From the NCBI RefSeq assembly GCF_022808325.1, contig NZ_JALGCL010000001.1:291780-355779 (forward strand): a DNA stretch of 64,000 nucleotides, written 5' to 3'. The notes under the pieces were generated by a model, which saw nothing but the letters and a program-made list of their open reading frames with translations, did no database searches and was not told where the DNA came from. Source of the DNA: Cognatiluteimonas sedimenti. Lineage in GTDB: Bacteria > Pseudomonadota > Gammaproteobacteria > Xanthomonadales > Xanthomonadaceae. Shown piece by piece: positions 36,006 to 44,533 of this stretch (position 1 is the first letter of the stretch; every line of letters starts with the position of its first letter). The translations under genes and the position numbers were made by a program.

Positions 36006-37997
36006 ATGAGCTACTTCGTCACCGGCGCCACCGGTTTCATCGGCCGCTTCCTGGTCGCCAACCTGCTCGAGCGCAAGGGCACCATCCACGTGCTGGTGCG
36101 CAAGGACTCGGCGAAGAAGCTCGACGCCATCGGCAAGCGCATGGGCTGGGACATGAAGCGGATCGTGCCGGTGGTCGGCGACATGACCCAGCCGCGCTGC
36201 GGTTTGACCGCCGCGCAGGTGCGCCAGCTCAAGGGCAAGGTGAAGCATTTCTTCCACCTCGCCGCCATCTACGACATGGCGGCCAGTGCCGAATCGCAGC
36301 GCATCGCCAACGTCGACGGCACGCAGCATGCGCTCGACCTGGCCGCGGCGATCGAGGCCGGCTGCTTCCACCACGTCAGCTCGATCGCCGCCGCGGGCCT
36401 GTACCCGGGGATCTTCCGCGAGGACATGTTCGAGGAAGCCGAGGGACTGGACGACCCCTACCTGCGCACCAAGCACGACTCCGAAGGGCTGGTGCGCGGC
36501 GAGAAGCGGATCAAATGGCGGGTGTACCGCCCCGGCATGGTGGTGGGCCATTCGCGCACCGGCGAAATGGACAAGATCGACGGCCCGTACTACTTCTTCA
36601 CCTTCCTCAAGAAGCTGCGGCAGATGCTGCCGCCATGGATGCCGACGCTGGGCATCGAGGGCGGCCGCATCAACATCGTGCCGGTGGATTTCGTCGCCGA
36701 CGCGCTCGACCACATCGCGCACAAGCCGCGCCTGGACGGCCACACCTTCCACCTCACCGACCCGGAGCCGCAGCGCGTGGGCGAGGTGCTCAACACCTTC
36801 GCCCGCGCCGGCCACGCGCCGGAGATGACGATGCGGATCGACGCGCGCATGTTCGCCTTCGTCCCCGGCGGCATCCGCATGGCGGTCGGCAACCTGCCGC
36901 CGGTGCGGCGCTTCGTCGGCATGCTGCTGCGCGATTTCCGCATCCCGAAATCGACGCTGAAGTTCATCACTTATCCCACGCGCTTCGACAACCGCGAAAC
37001 CGAGCGCGCGCTCAAGGGCAGCGACATCAGGGTACCGCGGCTGGACGACTACGCCTGGCGGCTGTGGGACTACTGGGAGCGGCACCTGGACCCGGACCTG
37101 TTCATCGACCACACGCTCAAGGGCAAGGTCCGCAACAAGGTGGTGGTGATCACCGGCGGCTCGTCGGGCATCGGCCTGGCGACGGCGCAGAAGGTCGCCG
37201 CGGCCGGCGCCGTCACCATCATCGTCGCGCGCGGCGAGGAGGAGCTGTTCAAGGCGCGAGACGCGATGAAGGCCGAGGGCGGCAAGGTGTTCGCCTACAC
37301 CGCCGACCTGTCGGACATGGCGGACTGCGACCGGCTGGTCAAGGCGGTGCTGGACGAGCACGGCCACGTCGACGTGCTGGTCAACAACGCCGGGCGCTCG
37401 ATCCGGCGCTCGATCGAGCTGAGCTACGACCGTTTCCACGACTTCGAGCGCACGATGCAGCTCAACTACTTCGGCTCGCTGCGCCTGATCATGGGTTTCC
37501 TGCCGGCCATGACCCATCGCCGCAAGGGCCACGTCATCAACATCAGCTCGATCGGCGTGCTGGCCAATTCGCCGCGGTTCTCGGCCTACGTCGCCTCCAA
37601 GGCGGCGCTGGACGCGTGGAGCCGCTGCGCGCAGGGCGAGCTGTCGGGCAAGGGCATCGCCTTCACCACCATCAACATGCCGCTGGTGAAAACGCCGATG
37701 ATCGCGCCGACGCGGATGTACGACAGCGTGCCGACGCTGACGCCGGAGGAAGCCGCCGACCTGGTGGTGCAGGGGATCATCGAGCGCCCGGGCCGGATCG
37801 CAACGCGCCTGGGCATCTTCTCGGCGCTGATCAATGCGATCGCGCCCAAGGCCTACGAGGTGATCATGAGCACCGCGTTCGAGCTGTTCCCGGACTCCGC
37901 CGCGGCCAAGGGCGACCGGCAGGCGCTCAAGGGTGAGACGCAACCGAGCAACGAGCAGATCGCCTTCGCCTCGCTGATGCGCGGCGTGCACTGGTAG
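36006..37997 (+). CDS. Fatty acyl-CoA reductase (fatty-alcohol-forming), two fused SDR domains
   Basis: 663 residues. The N-terminal domain is an extended SDR with FVTGATGFIGRFLVANLL at the start and a catalytic Y152-xxx-K156 pair; it reduces acyl-CoA to aldehyde in relatives. The C-terminal domain is a classical SDR with ITGGSSGIGLA near 384 and Y528-xxx-K532; it reduces the aldehyde to alcohol. Layout, length and even the last residues (EQIAFASLMRGVHW) closely match the Marinobacter Maqu_2220-type fatty acyl-CoA reductase (661 aa). The product would be fatty alcohol, commonly used for wax esters. Its stop codon TAG is provided by the left arm of a degenerate GTAG repeat. Confidence 0.88.
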   Translation: MSYFVTGATGFIGRFLVANLLERKGTIHVLVRKDSAKKLDAIGKRMGWDMKRIVPVVGDMTQPRCGLTAAQVRQLKGKVKHFFHLAAIYDMAASAESQRIANVDGTQHALDLAAAIEAGCFHHVSSIAAAGLYPGIFREDMFEEAEGLDDPYLRTKHDSEGLVRGEKRIKWRVYRPGMVVGHSRTGEMDKIDGPYYFFTFLKKLRQMLPPWMPTLGIEGGRINIVPVDFVADALDHIAHKPRLDGHTFHLTDPEPQRVGEVLNTFARAGHAPEMTMRIDARMFAFVPGGIRMAVGNLPPVRRFVGMLLRDFRIPKSTLKFITYPTRFDNRETERALKGSDIRVPRLDDYAWRLWDYWERHLDPDLFIDHTLKGKVRNKVVVITGGSSGIGLATAQKVAAAGAVTIIVARGEEELFKARDAMKAEGGKVFAYTADLSDMADCDRLVKAVLDEHGHVDVLVNNAGRSIRRSIELSYDRFHDFERTMQLNYFGSLRLIMGFLPAMTHRRKGHVINISSIGVLANSPRFSAYVASKAALDAWSRCAQGELSGKGIAFTTINMPLVKTPMIAPTRMYDSVPTLTPEEAADLVVQGIIERPGRIATRLGIFSALINAIAPKAYEVIMSTAFELFPDSAAAKGDRQALKGETQPSNEQIAFASLMRGVHW

Positions 37998-38090
37998 GCG
38001 CGGCTGCGTCGTGCGTCGATTGGCCGCATGGGCTGGATGCGACGCGGCGCTGGCAGCGGTGGAAAGCTCGCGGCTGTAAGCCGCTCCTGC
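37994..38090. repeat. GTAG-type REP (SMAG-like), degenerate copy C
   Basis: A decayed left arm begins GTAGGCGCGGCT at 37994, and a well-kept right arm (TCGCGGCTGTAAGCCGCTCC, then TGC) is at 38068-38090. The TAG at 37995-37997 is the stop of the acyl-CoA reductase gene. Confidence 0.65.
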
Positions 38091-38124
38091 GGTCGGCGTT
38101 TGCAGGGGGCGGCGACGCGGGCGC

Positions 38125-39108
38125 TCAGTACGACCGGCACTGCAGGAAGCGCACCGGGCGGGTGCTGCCCGGCGGCGGTTGCAGCTGGATGCGGGACGCG
38201 CGCAGCTCGTCGTAGTGCTCCAGCAGCGGGCAGATATCGGCCATCGGGTCGCCGTCCGGGTCGGCCAGGTACACCAGCAAGGTCGATTGGGTGGACCATA
38301 GCGCGCGGTCGACGTGCGCCAGCGTGGAGATCGCGCGGGTGGCTTCCTGGCGGCGTTGCTCCAGCTGCGCCGGATCGGTCGGGGCCGGTAGCACCGCCAC
38401 GCCATCCCTGGTGGCAGGCGCGGCTGGGGCGGCGCCCGGGGCGCCTGCGACGTCGGCCGGCGTTGCGGGCGTGGCCGGGGTCGCGGCCGTGGTCGGCGCC
38501 GAGGCCGCCGGTGCCGGCGCATCGTGCGCGGACAGCGCGTACAGCACCACCGCGAACGCCAGCGCGCCAACCCAGGCCAGGGCGAAGAAGCGTTTCATGT
38601 TGGCCAGCGCGGGCTGCGACACCGCGACGCGCTGTGCCTCGGGCAGCAGCGGGCGCAGCTCCGGCCACAGCCGGGTGCCATCGAGCAGTTCGATGCGCTG
38701 CGCCGCGGCCAGCCTGGCCGCTTCTGGAGCGAACTGCCCCGGCGTTACCAGCAGCCCGCCATCGGCGCCGCGCATGCGGATGTTGTTGGCGAACTCGGCG
38801 ATCGCGGTCGATCCCAGCACGTAGGCCGCGCCGTGCTTGGACGACAGCAGCCAGCGCTGGCCGTTGCGTTCGAGCATGTAGTCGCTTTCGTCGCTGGTGG
38901 CTTCGGTATCGAACACGCGTTCGTAGCCGCGCTTGTGCAACGCGTCGAGTACCAGGTGGATGAAATCGCGCCAGCGCATGCCGGCGAGCGCGGCGATCCC
39001 GGCCACGGTTTCCTCGCGCGGCAGGCGGATGGTGCGCAGGTACAACGTGGTCGCGCCGCCGACCAGCACGAATGCCAGGACCGCGACCAGCAAACTGCCC
39101 CCTGCCAT
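38125..39108 (-). CDS. Membrane protein with degenerate Mrr-like restriction endonuclease fold
   Basis: 327 residues from the ATG at 39106-39108, which has GGGAG eight bases upstream; an ATG at 39126 is in frame. Residues 5-24 form a membrane helix. Residues about 45-165 match the Mrr-type PD-(D/E)xK fold (LVLDALHKRGYERVF, IAEFANNIRMRGADGGLLVT, LLDGTRLWPEL). The usual Q/ExK is replaced by SSK91, with D76 before it, so nuclease activity is doubtful. A second helix (FFALAWVGALAFAVVLYAL) is near 180. An Ala/Pro/Thr linker and a small C-terminal region ending VRFLQCRSY follow. Function unknown. Confidence 0.65.
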   Translation of the reverse strand: MAGGSLLVAVLAFVLVGGATTLYLRTIRLPREETVAGIAALAGMRWRDFIHLVLDALHKRGYERVFDTEATSDESDYMLERNGQRWLLSSKHGAAYVLGSTAIAEFANNIRMRGADGGLLVTPGQFAPEAARLAAAQRIELLDGTRLWPELRPLLPEAQRVAVSQPALANMKRFFALAWVGALAFAVVLYALSAHDAPAPAASAPTTAATPATPATPADVAGAPGAAPAAPATRDGVAVLPAPTDPAQLEQRRQEATRAISTLAHVDRALWSTQSTLLVYLADPDGDPMADICPLLEHYDELRASRIQLQPPPGSTRPVRFLQCRSY

Positions 39109-39258
39109 GCCGCCGCTCCCTGTCATGGATCAACCCGCGCAGGATAGACGAAAGCCGATGCGCCGCGGTCAACCGCGCGGCGTGCAAGCCGCCGGCGCCG
39201 TCGGATGAAGAAGGCGGGCGCGCCGGTTCGGCGCCCGTGGGGGCGTGTGAAAGAAGAT

Positions 39259-39319
39259 GCCCGCCAGTCCGGAACCGTAAGGGGAGGGGAGCATACGGTG
39301 GGGATACGGACTGGCGGGC
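39259..39319 (-). terminator. Nested stem-loop after the phasin gene
   Basis: A 13-bp perfect stem (39259-39271 with 39307-39319) encloses a second 6-bp stem (39274-39279 with 39294-39299). Read leftward it is followed by ATCTTCTTTC. Probably the terminator or 3'-stabiliser of the phasin mRNA. The inner loop is purine-rich on the plus strand. Confidence 0.55.
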
Positions 39320-39346
39320 GTTGAAGCGTGGCTGCGGTGGCTCGGG

Positions 39347-39961
39347 TCAGCTCGTGGTCTTCGCGGCCTTGGTGGCTTTGGCGGCCTTGCGCGCGCGCTT
39401 CGCGACGGCAGGCTTGGTGGCGGCGGGGCCGGTTGCCTTGCGTGCCGTGGCCCGGCTCGTCCCAGCCTTGCCGGTCTTGCGCACGGGCGTGCTGCGGGGC
39501 TTGCGGGCGGTTGCGCCGTTCTGGCGCCGCAGTTCGGCGGTCAGGCCCTCCACCCGGCGGCTGAGGTCGCTGAGATCGCCGCGGCCGGGAACCCCCAGCT
39601 TCACCAGCGCACGCTGGACGCGGTCCTCGAACACCTTCTCGAGGCGGTCCCAGGTATCGGCGGCGCGTTCGCGCGCCTGGCCAACGCGGCTCTCGACGGC
39701 ACCGCGGACTTCATCGGCGCGGCCGCCGGCGAACCTGCGCGCGCTCTGCTCCAGGTTCAGGCCTTCCTTGACCAGCGCCTCGAACAGCTTGTTGCCTTCG
39801 GCCTGGGCGCGGCCGAACGCGCCGACGCCGGCAAGCCAGATCTGTTGCGCGGATTCGCTCAGGGTCCGGGACAGGCGTTCGGCCTGGTCCTGCACGCCGG
39901 CGTTGGCAGTGGTGCGCTTGCGGGCGCTGGTGCTGCCTGCGGCTTTCTTGAACTTGGCCAT
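39347..39961 (-). CDS. Phasin family (polyhydroxyalkanoate granule-associated) protein
   Basis: 204 residues. The amphipathic helical region QDQAERLSRTLSESAQQIWL (about 24-43) followed by AGVGAFGRAQAEGNKLFEAL and ETRVGQARERA-like helices is the PhaF/PhaI phasin core. The C-terminus from about 145 is Lys/Ala/Pro/Thr-rich, like the histone-H1-type tail of PhaF, which contacts DNA. It coats PHA granules and may help divide them between cells. No phaC is in the window. The PHA-system protein at 42195 supports PHA metabolism in this organism. Confidence 0.8.
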   Translation of the reverse strand: MAKFKKAAGSTSARKRTTANAGVQDQAERLSRTLSESAQQIWLAGVGAFGRAQAEGNKLFEALVKEGLNLEQSARRFAGGRADEVRGAVESRVGQARERAADTWDRLEKVFEDRVQRALVKLGVPGRGDLSDLSRRVEGLTAELRRQNGATARKPRSTPVRKTGKAGTSRATARKATGPAATKPAVAKRARKAAKATKAAKTTS

Positions 39962-40027
39962 GCGGGTCTCCCGGCGGGGGGTGGATTGCGGGTCAGCATT
40001 GCGCGGCGGACTAGAGCATTCACACAA

Positions 40028-40056
40028 GCGCGCGGTCCCCGGCGGCGACCGCGCGC
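40028..40056 (-). terminator. GC-rich hairpin after the patatin gene
   Basis: GCGCGCGGTC (40028-40037) pairs perfectly with GACCGCGCGC (40047-40056) around a 9-base loop, 32 bases beyond the stop of the leftward patatin gene. The following minus-strand bases TTGTGTG are only partly T-rich. Confidence 0.45.
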
Positions 40057-40088
40057 ACGCCGGAACGCCGGCAGCGCACAACGGCCGT

Positions 40089-41345
40089 TCAAGGATGGCC
40101 GGCGTGGTGTTGCCGCCGGGTGATGTGGCGTTCGACGTCGTCCAGCGCGCGTTGCAGGCGTGCGGTAGTGTCGCTGTGGCGCGGCGCCGGCAGCAGCCCA
40201 TCGAGGATCGAGCGGCCTTCGTCGGCGATGAGCTCGTCGCGCAGTTCGATGCCATGCGCGGCCAGCAACGGGCGCAGCTCACCGGCGCGCGTGCGCAGGT
40301 CGGCCAGGGTGTTGCGGTAGGCGAGGTCGCAGACGCGGCGGCGTGCGGCGAAGCTGAAGACGTTGGTGTAGAACAGTTCGCCGTCGCTGGGATTGGGCTC
40401 GAACACCAGCTGGTCGATGCCCGGGTACTGCTGCGCATAGCGTGCCAGGCCCACCTGCATGCGCGACTGCAGCAGCGTGCGGAACGTCTGCGACAGCACC
40501 ACCGGCAGGCCGCCGTCGGCGATCCGGCGCCCGGCCTGGCCGCGGCCGGCGCGGCGGCGCCCCCCGGCATTGAACGGCACCAGCGGATTGATGCCGATCA
40601 TCAGGTCGACATCGCGGTCCAGCACCACCGAGGCGTGCATCGTCCGCCGCAGGGCGCCATCGACGAACTGGCGCCCGCGCAGCGCCACCGGCGGATACAG
40701 CCCCGGCAGCGCGGCACTGGCCTGCACGGCGCGCGAGATCGGCACGTCGTCCCAGCCCTCGCCGCCGAAACGCACCGCCTCGCCGCTGTCCAGGTCGACC
40801 GCGATCACGTACAGCGGGCGCTCGAGCTTGCGGAAGTCGTTGCTGCGGCCGCGACGGCTGAACACGTCGCGCAGGAAGTGCTCGACCTCGGCGTTGTCGA
40901 ACAGGCCGGTCGGCACCAGCCCGCCGATGCGGGTAAGCAGGTCCGACCAGCGCGAGTCGCCGCGCCCCAGCAGCAGGTCGCGCGCCAGCCCGCCCGCCAG
41001 CCGCGGCGCGGCACCGAGCCGGCGCAGATATTCCGTCAGCGCCGGGCGCAGGAAGGTTTCCGGGCGGAAGCGCACGTCGGTGCTGTCGCCGGTGATGAAC
41101 ACGCGGCACAGCTGCGCCGTATCCATGCGGTTGGCGAGCCCGGCGGCGAGGAACGCGCCGGAGCTGACGCCGACGTAGCAATCCATGCGGGTGAGGTCGA
41201 GTCCGTCGCAGGCCTCGTCCAGCGCACGCAACGCACCCAGCTCGTACATGGCGCCGATCGGGCCGCCACCGGCGATGGCCAGGCCGATGCGCGGGTCGCG
41301 ACCGGGATGGCTGGCCCGGCTCCGGGCGGAATGGAGGGACAGCAT
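40089..41345 (-). CDS. Patatin-like phospholipase family protein
   Basis: 418 residues from the ATG at 41343-41345. The oxyanion loop IAGGGPIGAMYELGALRAL is at residues 24-42, the nucleophile serine is S61 in GVSSG, and the dyad aspartate is in FVDGALRRTMHA near 220. Together these are the full patatin catalytic set. There is no signal peptide, so it is likely cytoplasmic or acts at the membrane from inside. It could be a lipase or phospholipase; some patatin-like proteins depolymerise PHA, which is of interest beside a phasin gene. Long upstream open frame rejected for lack of family similarity. Confidence 0.87.
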   Translation of the reverse strand: MLSLHSARSRASHPGRDPRIGLAIAGGGPIGAMYELGALRALDEACDGLDLTRMDCYVGVSSGAFLAAGLANRMDTAQLCRVFITGDSTDVRFRPETFLRPALTEYLRRLGAAPRLAGGLARDLLLGRGDSRWSDLLTRIGGLVPTGLFDNAEVEHFLRDVFSRRGRSNDFRKLERPLYVIAVDLDSGEAVRFGGEGWDDVPISRAVQASAALPGLYPPVALRGRQFVDGALRRTMHASVVLDRDVDLMIGINPLVPFNAGGRRRAGRGQAGRRIADGGLPVVLSQTFRTLLQSRMQVGLARYAQQYPGIDQLVFEPNPSDGELFYTNVFSFAARRRVCDLAYRNTLADLRTRAGELRPLLAAHGIELRDELIADEGRSILDGLLPAPRHSDTTARLQRALDDVERHITRRQHHAGHP

Positions 41346-41432
41346 GGCGGGCCGCGCGACGGGGGTATCGCGAGTGTAGCCGAGCCGCCGTTGCGGGTTG
41401 CGGGGGCGTGATGCAGTCCCGATGATGCGGCG

Positions 41433-42161
41433 ATGCCGCGTCGTCCGCCCGCGTCCAGCCGCCTGCAGCGGCGCCTGGCCTGCCACCAGGCGCTGCATGA
41501 TCCGCAGCGGGAACCGCGCAACCGCCTGCACTGGCTGCCGGCGCTGCGGCACTGGCAGGCGGCGCGGCTTGAGGCCAGTTTCCGGCGCTTCCTGGACGAC
41601 CCGCAACGCCGCCCGGCGGCGCGCTTCTTCCTGACCGATGTCTATGGCGACCACGATTTCAGCCGCCGCGACGCCGACATCGCCCGCGTGCTGCCGACCA
41701 TGCAGGGGCTGTTGCCGGCAGCGTTGCTGGACACGGTCGCCGACGGCATCGAACTGGGGGTGCTGACCCAGGCCTTCGACCTGCGCATGGCCGAAGCGCT
41801 GCAGCGGATCGCGCCGCGGCGCAGACGGGTGGACGCGGCCCTGTACGCGCAGGCGTATCGCGCGGTCGGGCTGCCGCGACTGCGCCTGCGCCAGATCGTG
41901 CTGATCGGCAAGGTCGGCGCGGGGCTGGGCGCGGCGGTGCGCAAGCCGGGCATCCGCATGTTGCTGAAGCTGGCGCGCGGGCCGGCGCGTGCGGCCGGGC
42001 TGGCGGAACTGCAGCTGTTCCTGGAGCACGGCTTCGACGCATTCGCCAGGCTTGGCAACGTGGATGCGTTCCTGGCCGACATCGAGCGCGGCGAGCGCGA
42101 TGTCATGCGGCGCGTGTTCGCGGGCGATCCCGACCCGTTCCGGCCTGCGCCGCCCGGCTAG
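41433..42161 (+). CDS. Conserved hypothetical protein (FFLEELY-like)
   Basis: 242 residues, Arg/Leu-rich and helical, without signal peptide or membrane segment. The motif ARFFLTDVYGDHDFSRRDAD near residues 64-83, followed by IARVLPTMQGLLP, matches a group of proteobacterial proteins known only by their FFL[ET]E[LV]Y-type motif. GKVGAGLGAAVRKPGIRMLL and LQLFLEHGFDAFARLG follow. Function unknown. It is divergent from the patatin gene (87 bp between) and converges on the PHA-system gene. Confidence 0.7.
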   Translation: MPRRPPASSRLQRRLACHQALHDPQREPRNRLHWLPALRHWQAARLEASFRRFLDDPQRRPAARFFLTDVYGDHDFSRRDADIARVLPTMQGLLPAALLDTVADGIELGVLTQAFDLRMAEALQRIAPRRRRVDAALYAQAYRAVGLPRLRLRQIVLIGKVGAGLGAAVRKPGIRMLLKLARGPARAAGLAELQLFLEHGFDAFARLGNVDAFLADIERGERDVMRRVFAGDPDPFRPAPPG

Positions 42162-42194
42162 CGCCCGAATGCGTCCAGCCCGGCGTCCCGGCGC

Positions 42195-42467
42195 CTAGAA
42201 GCGCTCGTCCAGCACGCGCCGGATCTCGCTTTCGATCGGGCCCTTCATCGCCGACAGCAGGAAGCCCAGTTTCGCTGTCACCTGCACCTGTTGCGGCGTC
42301 AGCGCGATGTGCCCGTCCACGCCGGAGCGGACGAAGTGCAGCACGTCGCCCTCCCAGCGGTAGTCCATGCCGAACTTGTCGCCCAGCTTGGTCGCCACGC
42401 CCTCGACCGCCTTGCGTGCCTGGGCCAGCGGCAGCGAATGCGCGTGGCGGATATCGATCGTGGACAT
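42195..42467 (-). CDS. Polyhydroxyalkanoic acid system family protein
   Basis: 90 residues starting MSTIDIRHAHSLPLAQARKA. The pattern is that of the PHA_gran_rgn family: a helix with ARKAVEGVATKLGDKFGMDY, then strands WEGDVLHFVRSGVDGHIAL, and a terminal helix KGPIESEIRRVLDERF. These small proteins are encoded near PHA genes and are thought to associate with granules or their regulation. Together with the phasin at 39347 it points to PHA storage. It is divergent from the FHA gene. Confidence 0.8.
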   Translation of the reverse strand: MSTIDIRHAHSLPLAQARKAVEGVATKLGDKFGMDYRWEGDVLHFVRSGVDGHIALTPQQVQVTAKLGFLLSAMKGPIESEIRRVLDERF

Positions 42468-42567
42468 GCCGGTTCCCGTTGCGGTGACACGGCCCATTGT
42501 GCGGCCAGTGGCGGCGCCCGCCAACCGCCGCGCTTCGCCGGCGCACGCATCTGCTAGATTGCGCCGC

Positions 42568-43389
42568 GTGGACGAGATCACCCTCCGATTCCCCGGGACC
42601 GACATCGCACCGCTGCCGCTGGGCAACGGCGTGCAGGGCATCGGCCGCACCATCGGCGGCGCGCTGCGCGTGCTCGGCGATGCGGCCGGGGCCAGCATGC
42701 GCTTCTGCGCGGATCGCCGCGGGGTGTGGCTGACGGTGGCCGAGGATGCCCGCGGCGTGCACGTCAACGGCCGCCCGGTGCGGCGCATGGCGATGTTGCG
42801 CATGGGCGACACGGTGTTCTTCGACGGCAACGAGATCGTGCTGGCCGCGAGCCGGACGCCGCCGGCGCCGCCGCCAGCCGAGCCGTTCCCGGAGACCGGC
42901 GCGGATGATCCGCGCATGGTCCTGCGCGGCGTCGGTGGCCGCTACCACGGCCGCAGTTTCACCCTGGACCGGCCGCGGGTGGTCGGCAGCGCAGCCGATG
43001 CCGACGTTCGCATCGAGGATCCGGCCTTCGCCGAGCGCCATGCCCGGATCGGGCTGCAGGGCGGGCTGGTGGTGTTGCGCGACCTGGGTTCGGTGGACGG
43101 CAGCGTGGTCAACGGCGAAACCCTGCGCGACGCGGTGCTGCAGCCCGGCGACCAGATCGTGTTCGATGCCCACCACCGCTTCGTGATCGAGGCGCCGGCG
43201 CGCGCGTCGCAGCGTGATGAGTCGATGCCGGTGTTCGACGACGACGAGGCCGACGAGCACGTCGCACACGCGCGCGAGGCGCGGCAGGCGCTCAGCCATT
43301 CGGCGCGGCGGCTGCCATGGTTGCTCCTGGCCGCGCTGCTGCTGGCCGCCGCGCTGAGCGCGTTGCTGCTGTTCGGCGTGGCGGGCTGA
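42568..43389 (+). CDS. FHA domain membrane protein
   Basis: 273 residues from a GTG at 42568, where protein similarity begins ([20 protein letters not shown]). The FHA fold is at about 112-200: [20 protein letters not shown] followed by HARI and [13 protein letters not shown], which carries the S/H/N-G residues that bind phosphothreonine. The N-terminal half (about 1-95) looks like a second, diverged FHA-like domain ([19 protein letters not shown]). A C-terminal helix ([20 protein letters not shown]) tail-anchors it. Partner kinase unknown; none is nearby. Confidence 0.78.
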   Translation: MDEITLRFPGTDIAPLPLGNGVQGIGRTIGGALRVLGDAAGASMRFCADRRGVWLTVAEDARGVHVNGRPVRRMAMLRMGDTVFFDGNEIVLAASRTPPAPPPAEPFPETGADDPRMVLRGVGGRYHGRSFTLDRPRVVGSAADADVRIEDPAFAERHARIGLQGGLVVLRDLGSVDGSVVNGETLRDAVLQPGDQIVFDAHHRFVIEAPARASQRDESMPVFDDDEADEHVAHAREARQALSHSARRLPWLLLAALLLAAALSALLLFGVAG

Positions 43390-43447
43390 GCCCACGCTCC
43401 AATCGCGCTGCGGCATACTGGGATTCCCCACCTTGCGGATGCCGTCG

Positions 43448-44533
43448 ATGTCGCGTGCCCACAACTTCAGCGCGGGTCCGGCGACCCTGCCCGAACCGGT
43501 CCTGCGCCAGGCGCAGCAGGAAATGCTCGAGTGGCATGGGGCCGGCGCCTCGATCGTCGAGCTCAGCCATCGCGGCCCGGAATTCCTCCAGGTCGCGGCC
43601 CAGGCCGAGGCCGACCTGCGGACGTTGCTGTCGATCCCGTCCGACTACGCGGTGCTGTTCCTGTCCGGCGGCGCGACCATGCTGCAGGCGCTGTTGCCGC
43701 TGAACTTCGCCGCGCCCGGCCAGGCCGCGGACTACGTGCTCAGCGGCCACTGGGGCAAGACCGCGATCAAGCAGGCCAGGCCTTGCGTGGCCGCCAACAT
43801 AGCCGCCAGCAGCGAAGCCGGCGGCTTCCGCGATCTCCCGGCGCGCGACGCGTGGCAGTTGTCCGACGGCGCCGCGTACGTGCACATCACCGCCAACGAA
43901 ACCATCCACGGCGTCGAGTTCCGCGAGGTCCCGGATGTCGGCGGCGTGCCGCTGTTCGCCGACTTCAGTTCCTCGATCGCCTCGGAGCCGCTGGATATCT
44001 CCCGTTTCGGCGTGGTCTATGGCGGCGCGCAGAAGAACCTCGGTCCGGTCGGGATCAGCTTCGCGATCGTGCGCCGCGACCTGCTGGGGCGCCAAGGCCA
44101 GCCGCGCGCCGAGATCCTGGATTACCGCGCCCACGCCGCCAAGGAATCGATGCTCAACACCCCGCCGACCTGGAACTGGTACCTGCTCGGGCTGACGGTG
44201 AAGTGGATGCTCGACGAAGGCGGCGTGGCCGAATTCGCCCGCCGCAACGCGCGCAAGGCGGCGGCGCTGTACGCGGCCATCGACGGATCCGACGGCTATT
44301 ACCGCAACGAGGTGTCGCCGGCGGTGCGTTCGCGCATGAACGTGCCGTTCTTCCTCCACGATGCCGCGCTCGACAAGGCCTTCCTGGAGGAAGCCCGGGC
44401 TGCGGGCCTGATCGGGCTGAAGGGCCATCGCGCCCTCGGTGGCATGCGCGCCTCGATCTACAACGCCATGCCCGAAGCGGGGGTGCAGGCGCTGGTCGAT
44501 TTCATGGGCGATTTCAGGACGCGGCACGGGTGA
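43448..44533 (+). CDS. serC: Phosphoserine aminotransferase
   Basis: 361 residues from the ATG at 43448, matching the 362 of E. coli SerC. The N-terminus [20 protein letters not shown] is diagnostic. The PLP lysine is in [20 protein letters not shown] near 197, and [11 protein letters not shown] and NETIHGVEF are further family blocks. It makes phosphoserine for serine synthesis and also acts in vitamin B6 synthesis. Its TGA overlaps the GTG start of aroA. In many Xanthomonadaceae pheA lies between serC and aroA, but here it is absent. Confidence 0.95.
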   Translation: MSRAHNFSAGPATLPEPVLRQAQQEMLEWHGAGASIVELSHRGPEFLQVAAQAEADLRTLLSIPSDYAVLFLSGGATMLQALLPLNFAAPGQAADYVLSGHWGKTAIKQARPCVAANIAASSEAGGFRDLPARDAWQLSDGAAYVHITANETIHGVEFREVPDVGGVPLFADFSSSIASEPLDISRFGVVYGGAQKNLGPVGISFAIVRRDLLGRQGQPRAEILDYRAHAAKESMLNTPPTWNWYLLGLTVKWMLDEGGVAEFARRNARKAAALYAAIDGSDGYYRNEVSPAVRSRMNVPFFLHDAALDKAFLEEARAAGLIGLKGHRALGGMRASIYNAMPEAGVQALVDFMGDFRTRHG

